Positions 1 through 9,503 of a stretch of 64,000 bases of DNA are shown piece by piece; the first letter of the stretch is position 1; every line of letters begins with the position of its first letter. The notes below the pieces were generated by a model. It made no database searches. It was not told the origin of the DNA and saw nothing but the letters and a program-made list of their open reading frames with translations. A program made the position numbers and the translations under genes. Location: the NCBI GenBank assembly GCA_036383515.1, contig DASVOE010000095.1:46148-110147 (forward strand), written 5' to 3'. The stretch is from CADEDV01 sp036383515. GTDB lineage: Bacteria > Bacteroidota > Bacteroidia > Chitinophagales > Chitinophagaceae.

Positions 1-558
1 AATGGAAATAAAAAACCAAACTATGGAATTGGAATAAACGGTAATGGCAGCAAATACATAAACTTTGTTGACGGGGAAAAAGTAACAACTGATTTCTGGA
101 CATTAAGGGCAGAACTCAATTTTGGCATTTATTCGGAGGAGAAATACAGCTTGAACATTAACCCGAATATTGGCTATAATTCTTCAAAATCCTCCCTTGC
201 TACCAATATTGATAATAATTATTTAAGCTATGGTGTCCGTGCAGAAGCTACTTACCGGTTACCCTGGAAAATGGAAGTCGCATCCAGCATCAATGCTGAT
301 CTCCGGCAACGTATAAATGCATTTGCATCCAACACCAACCTGGTAGTATGGAATGGAGGATTGTCCAAGAAATTGCTTAAAAAAGATGCTGGTAAAATAA
401 GCTTTACTGTCAATGATATCCTGGATGACAATAAAGGATTCACCCGTATTATTAACAGCACCTTTGTCTCAGATGATCGTTTTCAACGCATCAGCCGTTA
501 TTTTTTATTAAAATTTGAATGGTCATTTAATAAAGCGCCAGGAGGAGAACAAAAATGA
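1..558 (+). CDS. Outer-membrane beta-barrel protein, C-terminal fragment (5' end outside window)
   Basis: The reading frame is open from the first base and ends at a TGA, giving about 185 residues of the C-terminus. The fragment alternates polar and hydrophobic residues in short strands, is rich in Asn, Ser and aromatic residues, and ends in a strand finishing with Phe-Glu-Trp-Ser-Phe shortly before the terminus. This fits the last strands of an outer-membrane beta-barrel of the TonB-dependent-receptor-like type common in Bacteroidota. In this phylum such barrels often sit beside GLPGLI proteins, and here the stop overlaps the start of one by four bases (ATGA), so the two are probably co-translated. 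Any plug or carboxypeptidase-like N-terminal domain lies outside the window. The substrate is unknown. Confidence 0.72.
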   Translation, partial: NGNKKPNYGIGINGNGSKYINFVDGEKVTTDFWTLRAELNFGIYSEEKYSLNINPNIGYNSSKSSLATNIDNNYLSYGVRAEATYRLPWKMEVASSINADLRQRINAFASNTNLVVWNGGLSKKLLKKDAGKISFTVNDILDDNKGFTRIINSTFVSDDRFQRISRYFLLKFEWSFNKAPGGEQK

Positions 559-1301
559 TAACCCGAATCGTACTTTTTATGCTGATGGGTCTTACAGTAC
601 ATACTGTGATGGCCCAATCCCAATTTTTCTCTACCATCAAAGTAGAGTTTGAAAAAACAACAAGTGTCCGCCAGTTGATGAAAGATTTGCAGGAAGGAGA
701 CAGCTGGTATGAACAAAACAAAGAACGCTACCCTGTTTCTCTTGTAAACTATTATGAATTTACAGGTGATACGTCTAAATCAATTTATAAACCGGGGAAG
801 GATGTACCGGTTGATCCAAGGATGTGGTACAGGCCGGTGGCAGATAAAAATGTTGTTTTCACTGATTTCCATAAACGAATTACAATAGCACAAAAACCTG
901 TGTTCGAAGAAACCTTCCTGGTGGAAGACAGCTTATTAAAAATTAAATGGAAAATCACACCTGATGTAAGAACCATTGCCGGGTATGATTGCCGTAAGGC
1001 CATAGGCACATTAAATGATTCCATTACCATCTTTGCTTTTTATACCGAAGAGTTGCTGGTGAGCGGTGGGCCCGAAGGTATCAATGGTTTGCCCGGTATG
1101 ATATTGGGTATGGGTATTCCCCGGCTTCATGCTACCTGGTTCGCTACTAAAGTGGAGGTATTTGATGTTAACATGAACAAGGTAGTGCCGGCCACCAAAG
1201 GGAAAAAAGTAACCCGTACAACCATAACCGGATCGCTGGAAAAGGTGTTGAAACAATGGGGTAATTATGGAAGCAAACTCATCATTAACTTCCTGATATA
1301 A
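555..1301 (+). CDS. GLPGLI family protein, exported
   Basis: 248 residues with an N-terminal signal peptide (hydrophobic residues 4-20, predicted cleavage after VMA). Around residues 172-190 is the family signature: Gly-Pro-x-x-Ile-Asn-Gly-Leu-Pro-Gly-Met-Ile-Leu-Gly, a close match to the GLPGLI motif that names this Bacteroidota family. The function of the family is not established. It is often encoded next to TonB-dependent-receptor-like barrels, as here, where its ATG overlaps the barrel gene's TGA. It ends one base before the stop of the convergent GH13 gene, with no room for a separate terminator. The family call is firm; the role is unknown. Confidence 0.88.
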   Translation: MITRIVLFMLMGLTVHTVMAQSQFFSTIKVEFEKTTSVRQLMKDLQEGDSWYEQNKERYPVSLVNYYEFTGDTSKSIYKPGKDVPVDPRMWYRPVADKNVVFTDFHKRITIAQKPVFEETFLVEDSLLKIKWKITPDVRTIAGYDCRKAIGTLNDSITIFAFYTEELLVSGGPEGINGLPGMILGMGIPRLHATWFATKVEVFDVNMNKVVPATKGKKVTRTTITGSLEKVLKQWGNYGSKLIINFLI

Positions 1302-3191
1302 TTATTTCAGCGCTTCAACTACAAAACATTCTTTCGGGTTAATTTCAAAACCAGCGAGAGAATATGTTTTTCCTGAAACGACATCCCTGATGTTGGCATA
1401 ACCGTTTAGCCGTTCACTATAAATGGTCCAGTCGGGCTTCAGCGATTTATCACCGGTGTTACTGATCACCATTACTGTTTGCGTGCTATCATACCTGAAA
1501 TAGATATACAGGCCGTCTTTGGGAACATACTGCATTGTTTTACCTGTAGTCAACGCAGAAGAATTCTTGCGGTACTTTGCCAACGCACTTATATAATTAA
1601 ACGCTTCGTTTTCTTTAGCGTTTCTTCCGGTAGCCGTAAACCTTGACACTACATCTTCTTTCCACCCACCCGGAAAATCTTCCCGCACTGTAGCATCGGT
1701 ATTCATTTTTTTATTTTTCATCAATACTTCAGTGCCATAATAAATTTGTGGAATACCCCGCATTGTCAATAACCAGTTCATTCCCATTTTTAATTTGTTC
1801 CAGTCTTCGCCCACTACGGAGAACACCCTGTCCATATCATGATTATCCAGGAAGATGCAATTATTCAAAGGTTGTTTATATAATACATCCTGAGCCATCG
1901 TCATATACATTTTACCGGTTCCGTTTGACCATCCATACGATTCATTCATGCCGGCCAGCATGGCAAAGCAGGTTTGAAAATCCAGCATTCCTTTTGCGTT
2001 ATGCTTAAAGGGTGTGTTCATATTGTTTTGCGTGAAATAAGCATTCGCTACCGGAGTGCTAACCCACGACTCACCAAATACAGTCAGTTTTGGAAACTCT
2101 TTTTCCAGGGCTGTATTGACATCATTCATAAATTTTTCATCACAGTATTTGTAGGTATCCACTCTCCAGCCGTCAATACCATATTCTTCGGTGGTCCAGA
2201 TGGCATGCTGAATTAAAAAATTTGCCACAAAGGGATTACGTTGATTCAGGTCGGGTAAATGATCGGTGAACCATCCATTCAGCATCACTTTTTTATCATA
2301 GGCCGAAGCATAGGGATCAAACATCACTTCTTCCCGGTGATTAGGCGTGGTCAATGTGGGCCAGGTGTTGATCCAGTCTTTCATTGGAAGGTCTATGATA
2401 AACCAATTTTCTTTGCTTACATGATTGTATACGGCATCCTGTATCACTTTCATTCCTTTTTGATGCAGGGTGTTACAGAGTTGTTTATAACCTTCGTTCC
2501 CGCCTAATCGTTTATCAACCTCGTAATGATCGGTGAACCAGTAGCCATGATACCCGGCAACATCATTGCCCCATTCATGCATCAGCCCTGTATTGTTTTC
2601 AATAACAGGAGTCATCCAGATACTGGTAACACCGAGCTGATCAAAATAATCGAGATGATCGGTTATGCCTTTGAAGTCGCCGCCATGCCGTGTGAATTTA
2701 TTACTACGGTCATTCGCATGTTCCCTGTATTCCGGTATTATATCGTTTGAAGGATCACCGTTAGCAAAACGATCGGGGATCACCAGGTAAATAAAATCTT
2801 TAGAGGTAACACCCTGCACTCTTGTTTTCCCGTTGTCTTTACTGCGGGCTTTGAGTTCGTAACTGACCTGGTAGTTTGAACCCGGGATGGAAAGTTTTAA
2901 ATTGCGAACACCCGCTTTGGCAGTTGGAGCAATCAGCAAATCCAGGAAAATATAATTGGGGTTCTCTGCGTGGTGAATTTGTTTTAGTGTTATCCCGTCT
3001 GCGATCTTAATGCCTGCAGCCGGAAGTTTATAATAGGGAATTAGTTTTCCAATATCCTTCTGGTGAATCATTAATTGGAGCTTTGGTTCTTTCATGCCGG
3101 TCCACCAGTGGGTGGGATAAATTTGGGGAACATCTATGCCCCAGCACTTAACTGAAATAAATAAGAGCAGAATAAAAAAATAATGTTTCAT
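1302..3191 (-). CDS. Secreted GH13 alpha-amylase / cyclomaltodextrinase-like enzyme
   Basis: 629 residues. A signal peptide (about residues 1-18) is followed by an N-terminal beta-sandwich (about 20-115) resembling the cyclomaltodextrinase N-domain, then the GH13 barrel and a C-terminal beta domain. The four GH13 regions are visible: DAVYNH (252-257), GWRVDTYKY (341-349, nucleophile Asp345), FGESW with acid/base Glu374, and FLDNHD (447-452, Asp452). It probably hydrolyses maltodextrins or cyclodextrins in the periplasm or at the surface, like SusA-type neopullulanases. It lies 7 bases after a disaccharide transporter and downstream of glgC and glgA, so its products probably feed that transporter. 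Exact specificity (neopullulanase or cyclomaltodextrinase) cannot be read from sequence. Confidence 0.9.
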   Translation of the reverse strand: MKHYFFILLLFISVKCWGIDVPQIYPTHWWTGMKEPKLQLMIHQKDIGKLIPYYKLPAAGIKIADGITLKQIHHAENPNYIFLDLLIAPTAKAGVRNLKLSIPGSNYQVSYELKARSKDNGKTRVQGVTSKDFIYLVIPDRFANGDPSNDIIPEYREHANDRSNKFTRHGGDFKGITDHLDYFDQLGVTSIWMTPVIENNTGLMHEWGNDVAGYHGYWFTDHYEVDKRLGGNEGYKQLCNTLHQKGMKVIQDAVYNHVSKENWFIIDLPMKDWINTWPTLTTPNHREEVMFDPYASAYDKKVMLNGWFTDHLPDLNQRNPFVANFLIQHAIWTTEEYGIDGWRVDTYKYCDEKFMNDVNTALEKEFPKLTVFGESWVSTPVANAYFTQNNMNTPFKHNAKGMLDFQTCFAMLAGMNESYGWSNGTGKMYMTMAQDVLYKQPLNNCIFLDNHDMDRVFSVVGEDWNKLKMGMNWLLTMRGIPQIYYGTEVLMKNKKMNTDATVREDFPGGWKEDVVSRFTATGRNAKENEAFNYISALAKYRKNSSALTTGKTMQYVPKDGLYIYFRYDSTQTVMVISNTGDKSLKPDWTIYSERLNGYANIRDVVSGKTYSLAGFEINPKECFVVEALK

Positions 3192-3198
3192 GGATAAT

Positions 3199-4713
3199 CT
3201 ATTTATCTTTTATTCTTAATGTCAACAGCGCAGCCACTATCATTGAGCATCCGCCTAGCACGATAGTTAGAATGGCATTTCCATTAAAGAGTTGCTTTGT
3301 AAATACTCCTAACAACGTTGCAGCCAGTATTTGCGGAATAACTATAAAAAAATTGAAAATACCCATATAAACACCCATCTTATGGGCAGGTAATGCTTTT
3401 GTGAGCATAGAATACGGCATGGCAAGAATACTGCACCAGGCTAATCCTATTCCCGCCATGCTGATGATAAGAAAATTTTCATTTTTGAAAACATAGAAGG
3501 AAATGAGACCCAATCCTCCTGCTGTCAATGCAATCATGTGAGTGAAGGGTCTCGAAAATTTTTTGGCTAATACAGGCAACAGGAAAGCAAATAAAGCTGC
3601 AAAGCCATTATACCAGGCAAACAATACACCCACCCAGTTGCCCATTTCATTATATGCTTTGGAGGTAGTATCCGTTGTGCCTGAAATATGCTGGGCCAAT
3701 GCCGGTGTTGAATAGATCCACATGGCAAATAATGCAAACCAGGAAAAGAACTGAACAACAGCCAGTTTTTTCATAGTATCCGGAAGAAAATTCAAATCAT
3801 CCATTACTTCAACAAATCCATTTTTGCTTTTTCTTTTTTGTAAAAGACCCGCTAGTAATTGACATATACCAAATGCAGCTATGCCTCCTGTTAAAACATA
3901 CAGTTCTTTGGCAAGTTTGTGTTCAGCAGAGGAGTTATACAAATAAAGTCCGGCTGTTAAAAGGAGACCGATGACTGCCCATAGTATTCCTTTTTTAAAA
4001 AAATAGGCTGCAGGCGTTTTAATATGAATTTCATTACCTGTTTCTGCAATTTCTCCGAAAGATTTTAATTGCTCGGGAGAGTATTCTTTGGTTGTAAAAA
4101 CAGTATAGGAAATAGCGGCGATATACACAACGGCACCTATTATAAAAGATATTCGGAGAGAGTCAGGAATAACACCCTGGGGAGCTTCGTTAGAAACACC
4201 AATCCCAGTGAGAAGATAGGGCAACACCGATGAAATAACTGCTCCCACACCTATAAAAAAACTTTGCATTGCAAAGCCTGCAGTTCTTTGCGAATCAGGA
4301 AGCATGTCTCCTACAAATGCCCTGAACGGTTCCATAGAAATATTTATAGAAGCATCAAGCAGCCAAAGCATAACTGCAGCCATCCAAAGGGCTGTAACAT
4401 TTGGAAAAATAAATAAAGCAAGCGAAGCAAATATGGCACCGGCCATAAAAAAAGGTCTGCGCCTCCCCCATTTCCCCAGCCATGTTTTATCACTCATGTG
4501 ACCAATAATTGGTTGAATGATTAAGCCGGTAAGTGGCGCAGCAATCCATAGAATTGGGATCTCTTCAATTTGAGCTCCCAGCGTTTGAAATATCCGGCTC
4601 ACATTTGCATTCTGAAGTCCAAAGGCGAATTGGATTCCAAAGAAACCCACACTCATATTGATGATCTGGCTGAGACTTAGCTTTGGTTTTGCACCGGTAA
4701 AAGCAATAGACAT
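3199..4713 (-). CDS. MFS disaccharide transporter (SLC45 / maltose-sucrose type)
   Basis: 504 residues with about 12 hydrophobic segments and a long central hydrophilic region (around residues 210-310). Loop 2-3 carries the MFS A-like signature Gly-His-Met-Ser-Asp-Lys followed by GKWGRRRPF, typical of SLC45-like sugar:proton symporters. In Bacteroidota this type commonly sits beside GH13 or maltose phosphorylase genes and is annotated as a maltose transporter. The immediate downstream neighbour is a secreted GH13 enzyme and the upstream genes make glycogen, so inner-membrane uptake of maltose or short maltodextrins is the most likely role. The substrate is inferred from context. Confidence 0.82.
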   Translation of the reverse strand: MSIAFTGAKPKLSLSQIINMSVGFFGIQFAFGLQNANVSRIFQTLGAQIEEIPILWIAAPLTGLIIQPIIGHMSDKTWLGKWGRRRPFFMAGAIFASLALFIFPNVTALWMAAVMLWLLDASINISMEPFRAFVGDMLPDSQRTAGFAMQSFFIGVGAVISSVLPYLLTGIGVSNEAPQGVIPDSLRISFIIGAVVYIAAISYTVFTTKEYSPEQLKSFGEIAETGNEIHIKTPAAYFFKKGILWAVIGLLLTAGLYLYNSSAEHKLAKELYVLTGGIAAFGICQLLAGLLQKRKSKNGFVEVMDDLNFLPDTMKKLAVVQFFSWFALFAMWIYSTPALAQHISGTTDTTSKAYNEMGNWVGVLFAWYNGFAALFAFLLPVLAKKFSRPFTHMIALTAGGLGLISFYVFKNENFLIISMAGIGLAWCSILAMPYSMLTKALPAHKMGVYMGIFNFFIVIPQILAATLLGVFTKQLFNGNAILTIVLGGCSMIVAALLTLRIKDK

Positions 4714-4826
4714 AGTAATCGTTTTATAAAAATCAGTGAGGGAAGATAAAGAGAGTATGTAAAAAGTACACGTTTTTGTACAAACAATAAGAAGCCACTT
4801 GCTTCCTTATAAAAACTGGAAATAAT

Positions 4827-6119
4827 TTAGATCACAAATCCGTTTGGAATCACTGCCCCTTTTTTCACTACTACTATTCCGTCTTTTACTGTAAAGAGGG
4901 AATGATCCTGGTTTTCTAAATGAGTGCCGCCATTTATCCGCACATCATTACCAATACGAACATTCTTATCCAGTATTGCATTTTTAATATAACAACGATC
5001 ACCAACTCCTAATAAAGGAATGCCTTTGGCCTGTGTCTGTGCGATCTCGGGTAATGTTTCATAAAAATCGCTTCCCATAATATAAGTGCTGACGATGGTG
5101 CTTCCAGTGCCAACCCGTGAACGAATGCCAATAACAGAGTGCTCTATCCTGGAAGCATGTATGATTGAACCTTCGGCAATAAGTGTTTTTTCCAGCGTAG
5201 TGCCACTTACTTTAGCTGGTGGCAGCATGCGGCTTCTTGTATAAATGGTTCGGTCGTTATCAAACATATTGAAGTCCGGGATATCTTTAGTAAGATCGAG
5301 ATTAGCTTCGAAGAAGGAATGGATATTTCCAATATCTGTCCAATAACCCGTGTATTGATAACTTGCTACTTTATATTTTTTTATAGATTGAGGAATGATT
5401 TCCTTTCCAAAATCAGTGGCATCCTTGAACTCAGTTTGTAACTGATCAAATAAAAGGTTACGGTTAAAAATATAAATGCCCATGGAAGCTAAATATATTC
5501 TGCCTGAATTTTTCATTTCATCGCCAGTGTCACTTACCCATTCTCCCAGTATATCTTTATTTGGTTTTTCGATAAAGGAAGTAATCAATCCATTAGCTGA
5601 TTTTAATATCCCGAACTCGGGTGCATCTTTCGCTGTAACAGGAATAGTGGCTACCGAAATATCAGCTCCCAGGTCTTTATGATTATCGAGCATCTCGGCA
5701 AAATCCATTTGATAAAGCTGATCACCCGAAAGGATCAGCACGTAATCGCTGTCGAATGGTTCAATATGCCGGAGACCTTGTCGCACTGCATCTGCTGTGC
5801 CCTGGTACCAGGCCGGGTTGTCAGGTGTTTGTTCGGCAGCAAGAATATCTACAAAAGCTTTACTAAACGCACTGAAGTGATACGTATTTTTAATATGCCT
5901 GTTGAGTGAGGCTGAATTAAATTGCGTCAATACAAACATTCTTCCAATACCATTATTCAAACAATTGGATATCGGTATGTCAACCAAACGGTATTTACCG
6001 GCAATAGGTACTGCGGGTTTAGAACGGCTGGCTGTCAACGGGAAAAGTCTTGATCCGGCACCGCCGCCAAGAATGACTGATAAAATTTCCCTCGAGTGAG
6101 TAATGGTTCTTATTGCCAT
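4827..6119 (-). CDS. glgC: Glucose-1-phosphate adenylyltransferase
   Basis: 430 residues, the usual length. It makes ADP-glucose from glucose-1-phosphate and ATP, the committed step of bacterial glycogen synthesis. The N-terminal nucleotidyltransferase signature VILGGGAGSRLFPLT and the following SKPAVPIAGKYRLVDIPISN are intact, and the C-terminus is a left-handed beta-helix region that carries allosteric regulation in the family. It follows glgA by 12 bases on the same strand, so the two are almost certainly one operon. The downstream transporter is separated by 113 bases that include a weak hairpin on this strand, so that link may be looser. Confidence 0.96.
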   Translation of the reverse strand: MAIRTITHSREILSVILGGGAGSRLFPLTASRSKPAVPIAGKYRLVDIPISNCLNNGIGRMFVLTQFNSASLNRHIKNTYHFSAFSKAFVDILAAEQTPDNPAWYQGTADAVRQGLRHIEPFDSDYVLILSGDQLYQMDFAEMLDNHKDLGADISVATIPVTAKDAPEFGILKSANGLITSFIEKPNKDILGEWVSDTGDEMKNSGRIYLASMGIYIFNRNLLFDQLQTEFKDATDFGKEIIPQSIKKYKVASYQYTGYWTDIGNIHSFFEANLDLTKDIPDFNMFDNDRTIYTRSRMLPPAKVSGTTLEKTLIAEGSIIHASRIEHSVIGIRSRVGTGSTIVSTYIMGSDFYETLPEIAQTQAKGIPLLGVGDRCYIKNAILDKNVRIGNDVRINGGTHLENQDHSLFTVKDGIVVVKKGAVIPNGFVI

Positions 6120-6131
6120 AGCAAGAATGTT

Positions 6132-7553
6132 TTATTTCAATGACTGGTATTGGTTAATATATTGTTGCGCTGCTCCATCCCATGAATGATCAATGGTCAT
6201 CATATAATTGCGCATCCATGAATAAAGGTCCTGTTTATTATTGTAAAGATCAATAGCCCGGCCTACTGAATAAACAATATCTCCCACACTGGCCTGGTCA
6301 AACCGGATACCAAAGCCCTGCCACTCGCCAAAATCTGTGACGGTATCTTTTAATCCACCTACACTTCTTACAACAGGGATGGTACCATAGCGCAAAGCAT
6401 ACATCTGGTTCAAACCGCATGGTTCAACACGGCTTGGCATCAATAAAAAATCGGCGCCGGCATAAATGAGATGGCTCAATTGCTCATCATATCCAATAAA
6501 AGAATTGTAATACCCGGCAAACTGGTGTTTCATCTGGTCAAGCCGGTCTTCAAGAACAGGTTCACCCGAACCGAGTATTAAAAAATTTGCATTACCATGA
6601 TGCTGGTAAATAGATTGGCTGATGGCATCTGGCAAAAGATCAGCCGCCTTCTCTCCCACTAACCGGCCGATAAACGTGATCAGCGGTTTATCCGGATCTA
6701 ATCCAAACCTGGTCGTTAATTCTTTTTTGTTTTTTCGTTTACCTTTTTCTACTGAATCTTTATCAAAGTTTTTTATGATCATGGTATCTGTTTCGGGGTT
6801 CCACACTTCTGTATCAATACCATTTAATATACCAACGCTTTTTCCTTTTTCATATTCAAAGAGATTTTCGAGTCCATTCGCTGCAAACCTCATTTCTTCG
6901 AGATAACTTTGGCTTACTGTGGTTACTTTCCAGGCACATTTCACTGCGGATGCCAATGGATTGATCATTTTATTCCAATCCATCATACCCCATTTAAAAG
7001 AATCATAGGCTGGCAGGTAATAATATTTATCCCAGCTGATCCAGCCCTGGTATTGTGCATTATGAATAGTGATAACGGTAGGAATAGCGGCGAGTTTATA
7101 ATTAAAAGCGTAACAATATTTCACCATGAACGGTATAAGACCTGTATGATGATCGTGGCAATGGATCACATCAGGGGCATGCTCCCATTTCGTAAGCCAG
7201 TCACATACGGCTATCTGGAAGGTCATGAAGCGTTCGGTATCGTCATCATAACCATATACCTTTTCCCTGTCGAGCAAACCATTGATGTCAACGAGATAAA
7301 GATCAAACCCCAGTTTATTGGTCTTTTCTTTGATTACACTGTAATGAAAAAAGTGAGACCCCATTTGCTGTCCGCCCTCATGCACCAGTTCCCATTCATT
7401 GGCATACAGAAATTTGGTGCGATACATAGGCATCACTACTTTAGCCACATGACCAAGTGAGGTTTGGTATTTGGGTAAAGCTCCTACTACATCACCTAAA
7501 CCACCGGCTTTGGCTACCGGGTAACATTCAGCGGCTACATGAACAATTTCCAT
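6132..7553 (-). CDS. glgA: Glycogen synthase (ADP-glucose type)
   Basis: 473 residues, GT5 family. It transfers glucose from ADP-glucose to the growing alpha-1,4-glucan in the cytoplasm. The ADP-glucose-binding Lys-x-Gly-Gly-Leu motif lies at residues 15-19 (KAGGL). The C-terminal half carries SRVEPCGLNQ with the conserved catalytic Glu, followed by the RYGTIPVVRSVGGL region. It is the first gene of the glgA-glgC pair and is transcribed away from the FHS permease gene across a 225-base intergenic region that must hold both promoters. No branching enzyme or phosphorylase gene is present in this window. Confidence 0.96.
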   Translation of the reverse strand: MEIVHVAAECYPVAKAGGLGDVVGALPKYQTSLGHVAKVVMPMYRTKFLYANEWELVHEGGQQMGSHFFHYSVIKEKTNKLGFDLYLVDINGLLDREKVYGYDDDTERFMTFQIAVCDWLTKWEHAPDVIHCHDHHTGLIPFMVKYCYAFNYKLAAIPTVITIHNAQYQGWISWDKYYYLPAYDSFKWGMMDWNKMINPLASAVKCAWKVTTVSQSYLEEMRFAANGLENLFEYEKGKSVGILNGIDTEVWNPETDTMIIKNFDKDSVEKGKRKNKKELTTRFGLDPDKPLITFIGRLVGEKAADLLPDAISQSIYQHHGNANFLILGSGEPVLEDRLDQMKHQFAGYYNSFIGYDEQLSHLIYAGADFLLMPSRVEPCGLNQMYALRYGTIPVVRSVGGLKDTVTDFGEWQGFGIRFDQASVGDIVYSVGRAIDLYNNKQDLYSWMRNYMMTIDHSWDGAAQQYINQYQSLK

Positions 7554-7778
7554 GGAAATAAATTAATGAACGGGATTCGATTTGAAATTAAGGTCTTTTT
7601 CTGCGATTGCAAAAATGAATAGCCCGAAAAAATAAAATAATAATCCTGTCTTCGAACTACCCCTAAGATAAATGCGGTTTTTTTTAAACAACCTGCTAAC
7701 AGCACAAACAGGTGTTTTTTTATTCGCAATGAAAAATGTTATACTTTCAACACTTCATCAAATCAACAATCGATTGCT

Positions 7779-9437
7779 ATGAGTCAACCTAAACAACCAA
7801 CCAACTATGGCGCATTAGGCACCCTTGTAACTGTCTTTTTCTTTTGGGGTTTTATTGCTGCTGGTAACAGCGTTTTTATTCCTTTTTGTAAACATTATTT
7901 TACACTTGATCAATTTCAGAGTCAATTGATCGACTTTGCCTTTTATACTGCTTATTATATCGGGGCATTGGTATTATTCGCTTATGGTGCGTTTGGAGGC
8001 AAAGACCTTGTAGGAAAATGGGGGTTTAAAAGAAGCATCGTCTACGGTTTACTTTTCTCAGCCCTGGGCGCTGCAGCCATGATCATTGCTGTTAATGGTA
8101 ATAGTTTTGCCGGAATGTTAGTCGGTCTGTTTGTGGTGGCATTAGGTTTTTCCTTGCAGCAAACAGCTGCACAGCCATTTGCTATTTCGTTAGGAGATCC
8201 GGCAACGGGTACAAGCAGGGTTAACCTCGGCGGTGGTGTTAATTCTTTTGGTACATCTATCGGCCCATTGGTAGTGGCACTTGCATTGTTTGGAACGACT
8301 GCTGCGATCACGGATGAAAAAATTGCTTCGCTGAGCTTATCAAAAGTGATCATTCTATACTCCTGTGTGGGAGTTTTATTTATAGCTGCAGCCGCACTTT
8401 TTTATTTTTCGAAAAAAGTGCCTTCCGGAATATTATTAGAAAAAACAGAAAAGGCAAATAAGGCGCTATATACTTTATTGATCATGACAGGGCTACTGAT
8501 CATCATGTTTGTTCCTGTTTTTGATAGTTATAAAACTGATCTGACGAATGCATCGGTGGACGAGAAACATGCAATGGAAGCCTATCGGTTAAAATGGCTT
8601 CTTGGAGCATTGGCAGTTGTTGTCATTGGATTAATAACTGCTAATATAACGGCCAAGAAAAAAGCCGAAGGATGGGGAGCTATGCAATATCCTCAGCTAG
8701 TATTGGGTATGTTAGGCATTTTCGTGTATGTAGGTGTAGAAGTGGCAATTGGCAGTAACCTGGGAGAGTTATTAAAACAAAAAGAGTTTGGTGCTCATGC
8801 TGCTTCAGAAGCCACACCTTATATTGTTATGTATTGGGGAAGTTTGATGATTGGCCGGTGGACAGGTGCTATCAGCGCATTTAATTTATCTAAGAACACC
8901 AAACTCATCCTGCAATTTGTTGTTCCTCTTGTGGCATTCGGAATCCTGATGGGTATTAACACACTGGCTGATTACAATATGAAGCCGCTATACTGGTATA
9001 TAGTATGTGTATTCATTCAGATCATCGCTTTTTATATTAGTAAAGAAAAGCCGGCCAGGACATTGCTGATATTTAGTTTGTTGGGTGTAACTGCTATGAT
9101 CATAGGTTTAATGACAGCAGGTACTGTAGCCACTTATGCATTCTTAAGTGGTGGTTTGGTTTGTTCAATTATGTGGCCAAGTATATTCAGCCTTGCAATA
9201 GCAGGATTAGGAAAATATACTTCGCAGGGTTCAGCATTCCTGATCATGATGATCCTTGGTGGAGGTATTATCCCTCCCATCCAGGGTAAAATGGCTGACA
9301 TTATTGGCATCCATCAGTCTTATATCATTGCTGCTGTTTGCTTTGCTTATTTGGCCTTCTTTGCTTTTGTTGTAAAAGGCATTTTAAAGAAACAGGGTAT
9401 TGACTATGATGCCGAAGTAAGTGGCGGTGGTCATTAA
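7779..9437 (+). CDS. FHS-type MFS sugar transporter (glucose/galactose/fucose permease-like)
   Basis: 552 residues with about 12-14 membrane segments. The N-terminal half has the hallmarks of the fucose:H+ symporter / GluP branch: a VFFFWGF motif in the first segment, the QQTAAQPFAISLGDP region and the following Arg-Val-Asn-Leu-Gly-Gly-Gly-Val-Asn-Ser. Bacteroidota members of this branch usually carry glucose or galactose. A ROK kinase lies 66 bases downstream, separated by a strong terminator, and glycogen genes lie upstream in divergent orientation. Import of a free hexose that is then phosphorylated by the ROK kinase is the natural reading. The protein is longer than E. coli FucP (438 residues), with extra hydrophobic sequence in the middle. 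Confidence 0.85.
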   Translation: MSQPKQPTNYGALGTLVTVFFFWGFIAAGNSVFIPFCKHYFTLDQFQSQLIDFAFYTAYYIGALVLFAYGAFGGKDLVGKWGFKRSIVYGLLFSALGAAAMIIAVNGNSFAGMLVGLFVVALGFSLQQTAAQPFAISLGDPATGTSRVNLGGGVNSFGTSIGPLVVALALFGTTAAITDEKIASLSLSKVIILYSCVGVLFIAAAALFYFSKKVPSGILLEKTEKANKALYTLLIMTGLLIIMFVPVFDSYKTDLTNASVDEKHAMEAYRLKWLLGALAVVVIGLITANITAKKKAEGWGAMQYPQLVLGMLGIFVYVGVEVAIGSNLGELLKQKEFGAHAASEATPYIVMYWGSLMIGRWTGAISAFNLSKNTKLILQFVVPLVAFGILMGINTLADYNMKPLYWYIVCVFIQIIAFYISKEKPARTLLIFSLLGVTAMIIGLMTAGTVATYAFLSGGLVCSIMWPSIFSLAIAGLGKYTSQGSAFLIMMILGGGIIPPIQGKMADIIGIHQSYIIAAVCFAYLAFFAFVVKGILKKQGIDYDAEVSGGGH

Positions 9438-9464
9438 TCCATAAATTCATTCGTACATTTATCG

Positions 9465-9491
9465 CCCCGTTACCAAGTAGCGGGGTTTTTT
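9465..9491 (+). terminator. Rho-independent terminator after the FHS permease gene
   Basis: A 9-bp stem (CCCCGTTAC / GTAGCGGGG, one G-U pair) closes a CAA loop and is followed by six T. It sits 27 bases after the permease stop and just before the ROK kinase gene, so the kinase either depends on readthrough or has its own promoter in the remaining 12 bases, which is unlikely. Partial attenuation between transporter and kinase is possible. Confidence 0.85.
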
Positions 9492-9503
9492 AAAATACTA
9501 ACG

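Noticed and set aside
6909..7460. 183-codon plus-strand frame antisense to glgA
   Set aside because: It lies wholly inside the glgA coding sequence on the other strand and has no family features; a coding shadow.
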